6,960 bases of DNA, taken from contig URST01000094.1 in the NCBI GenBank assembly GCA_900550585.1, forward strand, positions 1 through 6,960, given 5' to 3'. Under the pieces are notes generated by a model. That model saw only the letters and a program-made list of their open reading frames with translations. It ran no database searches and was not told the origin of the DNA. The stretch comes from an uncultured Eubacteriales bacterium. GTDB lineage: Bacteria > Bacillota > Clostridia > Oscillospirales > Oscillospiraceae. The position numbers and the translations under genes were made by a program. Below, piece after piece: positions 4,559 through 6,960 of this stretch. Positions within the stretch are counted from its first letter, which is position 1, and each line of letters opens with the position of its first letter.

Positions 4559-6960
4559 ATGAAATTGATGGTCCTTGACGGCAACAGCATCGTCAACCGC
4601 GCCTATTACGGCATCCGCCCCCTGACCACCCGGCAGGGCCTGTACACCAACGCCATCTACGGCTTTGTCACCACGCTCCAGCGCTTGCTGGACGAGGAGA
4701 AGCCGGAGGCGCTGTGCGTCACCTTCGACCGGCGGGAGCCTACGTTCCGCCACCAGGCGGATGCGTCCTACAAGGCGCAGCGCAAGGGAATGCCGGAGGA
4801 GCTGGCCATGCAGATGCTGCCGCTCAAGCAGGTGCTGACGGCTATGAGCATCCCCCAGTACGAGTTGACCGGCTACGAGGCCGACGACCTCATCGGCACC
4901 ATCAGCCGCCGGTGCGAGGCGGAGGGCTGGGACTGCGTCGTGGTTACCGGCGATAAGGACAGCCTCCAGCTCATCACCGACCATACGAAGGTGAAGCTGG
5001 TGTCCACCCGCATGGGGCAGACCACCACCAGGGACATGACGCCGGAGACGTTCCGGGAGGCCTATGGCTTCGAGCCCATCCACATGATCGACCTGAAGGC
5101 GCTGATGGGCGACAGCTCCGACAACATCCCCGGCGTACCGGGCATCGGAGAAAAGACCGCCATGGCGCTGGTGCAGGAGTACGGCAGCATCGATGCGCTG
5201 TACGCGCAGATGCCGGACGTTCACGCCAAGCCTGCCGCCCTCCGCAAGCTGCAGGAGGGGGAGGAGGCGGCACGGCACAGCTATTGGCTGGCCACCATCG
5301 TCACCGACGCGCCGCTGGACTTCAAGCCGGAGGACAACCTGCGCCAGCCCTTCAAGCCGGAGCTGTACGACCTGTTCCTGCGTCTGGAATTCCAGAAGCT
5401 CATCGACAAGTACGGTCTGTCCCCCAGCCGCACCGTGGAGGAAAAGCCGTCTCACACCGCCCATGCGGAGATCGTGGAGACGGCGGCGCGGGCGGAGGAG
5501 CTGCTGACCCTGTGGCGGGCGGCAGCGCACGTCACCGTCTACGGCCTGCCGGATCTCTCCGCGCTGGCGGTAGAGTGCGAGGCGGGGGAGGATGCGACCC
5601 TGATGGCGGAGCTGTACGAAAACCGCTACGCCGGGAACTGGCACGACCTGCTGGCGTCGCTGTTCGCGGCGGACATCAAAAAGGTGGGGCATCACATCAA
5701 GGATACCATGCGCGCCCTGCTGGAGCGGGAGCTGCCCGCCGAGGGCTTCGTGTTCGACACGGCGCTGGCGGCCTACCTCTGCGACGCCACCGCCGGCAGC
5801 TACGATATCCCCAAGCTGTTCCTCTCCTTTTATAATGAGGAGCTGCCCAAGCCCGCCCACCTGTCGCCGGAGGCGTTCACCTCCCTGCTGGGGGACGACG
5901 CGGCGGCACAGACGGCGCTCATCAGCTATACCTCCGCCGTGTCGGCGCTCCACGGAACGCTGGCGCCCAAGCTGCGGGAGCTGGACATGGAGGCGCTCTA
6001 CGACGATGTGGAGCTGCCGCTGTGCCGGGTGCTGGCGGAGATGGAGACGGCGGGGTTTCTGGTGGATCGGAAGGCGCTGGCCCAGTACGGCGAGACGCTG
6101 CAGGGCGTCATGGACGAGACGGAGCAGGCCATTTACGACGCGGCGGGGGAGACGTTCAACATCAACTCCCCTAAGCAGCTGGGGATCATCCTGTTTGAAA
6201 AGCTGGGTTTGCCCCACGGCAAAAAGACGAAGACCGGCTGGTCCACCAATGCCGATGTGCTGGAAAAGCTGCGGTACGACGCGCCCATCGTGGCGGATGT
6301 GCTGCGCTACCGGCAGTACGCCAAGCTGAAAAGCACCTATGTGGACGGGCTCTTGAAGGTCATCGACCCGGACGGCCGGGTGCGTACCAGCTTCCAGATG
6401 ACCGTGACGGCTACGGGCCGTCTCAGCTCCACCGAGCCAAATTTGCAGAATATCCCCACCCGCACGGAGCTGGGCAGCCAGCTGCGGCGGATGTTCACCG
6501 CGCCGGAGGGCTGTGTGCTGGTGGACGCGGACTACTCCCAGATCGAGCTGCGGCTGCTGGCACACATCGCCGGAGATGCGGAGATGCAGGCGGCGTTCCG
6601 GTCAGGAGCGGACTTCCACACCGTCACCGCCTCCCGCGTGTTCCACGTGCCGCCGGAGGAGGTGACGCCGGAGATGCGCCGCCGGGCCAAGGCGGTGAAC
6701 TTCGGCATCGTCTACGGCATCTCCGCCTTCTCACTGGCGCAGGATATCGGCGTATCCGTGGCGGAGGCCAAGGCGTATATGGAGCGGTATTTTGAGACGT
6801 ATCAGGGCGTGCGGCAGTATATGACCGACGTGGTGGCCAAGGCGGAGCAGGACGGTTATGTGCAGACGCTGATGCACCGCCGCCGCGCCCTGCCGGAGCT
6901 GAAAAGCAGCAATTTCAACCTGCGGGAGTTCGGCAAGCGGGTGGCGCTGAATATGCCGGT
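4559..6960 (+). CDS. polA: DNA polymerase I, 3'-truncated by the window
   Basis: PolA removes RNA primers and fills gaps in lagging-strand synthesis and excision repair. The frame is open for 800 codons from the ATG at 4559 to the window edge with no stop; related proteins are about 830-930 residues. Residues 1-270 are the 5' nuclease, with metal ligands D7, D57, E107, D109, D110, D132, D134, D185 and D188 all present and a helix-hairpin-helix (GVPGIGEKTA) near 192-201. Residues 302-480 are a 3'-5' exonuclease fold whose DxE, central Asp and YxxxD motifs are lost, so proofreading is predicted absent. The polymerase domain runs from about 481: TATGRLSS and NLQNIP, motif A DADYSQIELR (656-665, catalytic D658 and E663), and motif B with R707, K711, F715 and Y719. 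Phe at 715 matches the E. coli and Taq residue that disfavours dideoxynucleotides. Motif C (HDE) lies beyond the edge. The gene has its own promoter and diverges from the transporter operon. Confidence 0.97.
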   Translation, partial: MKLMVLDGNSIVNRAYYGIRPLTTRQGLYTNAIYGFVTTLQRLLDEEKPEALCVTFDRREPTFRHQADASYKAQRKGMPEELAMQMLPLKQVLTAMSIPQYELTGYEADDLIGTISRRCEAEGWDCVVVTGDKDSLQLITDHTKVKLVSTRMGQTTTRDMTPETFREAYGFEPIHMIDLKALMGDSSDNIPGVPGIGEKTAMALVQEYGSIDALYAQMPDVHAKPAALRKLQEGEEAARHSYWLATIVTDAPLDFKPEDNLRQPFKPELYDLFLRLEFQKLIDKYGLSPSRTVEEKPSHTAHAEIVETAARAEELLTLWRAAAHVTVYGLPDLSALAVECEAGEDATLMAELYENRYAGNWHDLLASLFAADIKKVGHHIKDTMRALLERELPAEGFVFDTALAAYLCDATAGSYDIPKLFLSFYNEELPKPAHLSPEAFTSLLGDDAAAQTALISYTSAVSALHGTLAPKLRELDMEALYDDVELPLCRVLAEMETAGFLVDRKALAQYGETLQGVMDETEQAIYDAAGETFNINSPKQLGIILFEKLGLPHGKKTKTGWSTNADVLEKLRYDAPIVADVLRYRQYAKLKSTYVDGLLKVIDPDGRVRTSFQMTVTATGRLSSTEPNLQNIPTRTELGSQLRRMFTAPEGCVLVDADYSQIELRLLAHIAGDAEMQAAFRSGADFHTVTASRVFHVPPEEVTPEMRRRAKAVNFGIVYGISAFSLAQDIGVSVAEAKAYMERYFETYQGVRQYMTDVVAKAEQDGYVQTLMHRRRALPELKSSNFNLREFGKRVALNMP

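Noticed and set aside
4532..6565. A 677-codon open frame antisense to polA
   Set aside because: It is in exact codon register with polA, so its stops would require TTA, CTA or TCA codons in polA, which this GC-rich gene hardly uses (the first TCA is at 6602). Its protein is low in complexity and rich in Arg, Gln, His, Leu and Val, with no recognisable domain. It is a composition artefact.
1..6960. A possible mobile element, CRISPR array, toxin-antitoxin pair or defence system
   Set aside because: There is no transposase or integrase motif, terminal inverted repeat, spaced repeat array or small toxin-like gene. All space is taken up by five recognisable chromosomal genes and short intergenic regions.

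Overview
The window reads as chromosomal housekeeping and metabolic DNA from a GC-rich member of the Firmicutes, most likely class Clostridia and perhaps an Oscillospiraceae-type gut anaerobe. This placement is inferred from several things: strong GC bias at third codon positions together with canonical AGGAGG-type ribosome binding sites, sigma-A-like promoters, a YheO-family regulator, and a PolA whose proofreading domain has lost its catalytic residues, as in Bacillus and many clostridia. No species can be named from the sequence alone. I see no tRNA or rRNA, no insertion sequence, no CRISPR array and no phage gene. No gene-free stretch exceeds 150 bases.

Layout. Positions 1-1509 (+) hold the 3' part of an acyl-CoA synthetase of the AMP-forming (ANL) family, cut off by the window start. 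It is followed 35 bases later by a YheO-type PAS/HTH regulator (1545-2234, +) with a very strong ribosome binding site; the two are probably one transcript. That transcript ends at a perfect 22-bp hairpin flanked by A and T runs (2238-2284), which also serves the convergent operon on the other side. The convergent operon (minus strand, 4411 down to 2289) encodes a 12-helix MFS transporter and an AEC-family permease joined by an ATGA start/stop overlap. A 147-base AT-rich intergenic region (4412-4558) carries two back-to-back promoters, one for the transporter operon and one for polA. polA (DNA polymerase I) starts at 4559 and runs off the right edge after 800 codons, just before its last catalytic motif.

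How the genes relate. The CoA ligase and regulator look like a small metabolic unit in which the PAS domain may sense a small molecule. The two transporters are a separate unit whose substrates cannot be told from sequence. polA is the replication and repair enzyme and is transcribed away from both. I found no convincing evidence for an undescribed multi-gene system. The most interesting items are the compact divergent promoter region, with a tandem repeat and mini-ORF in the polA leader, and the inactivated proofreading site of PolA.
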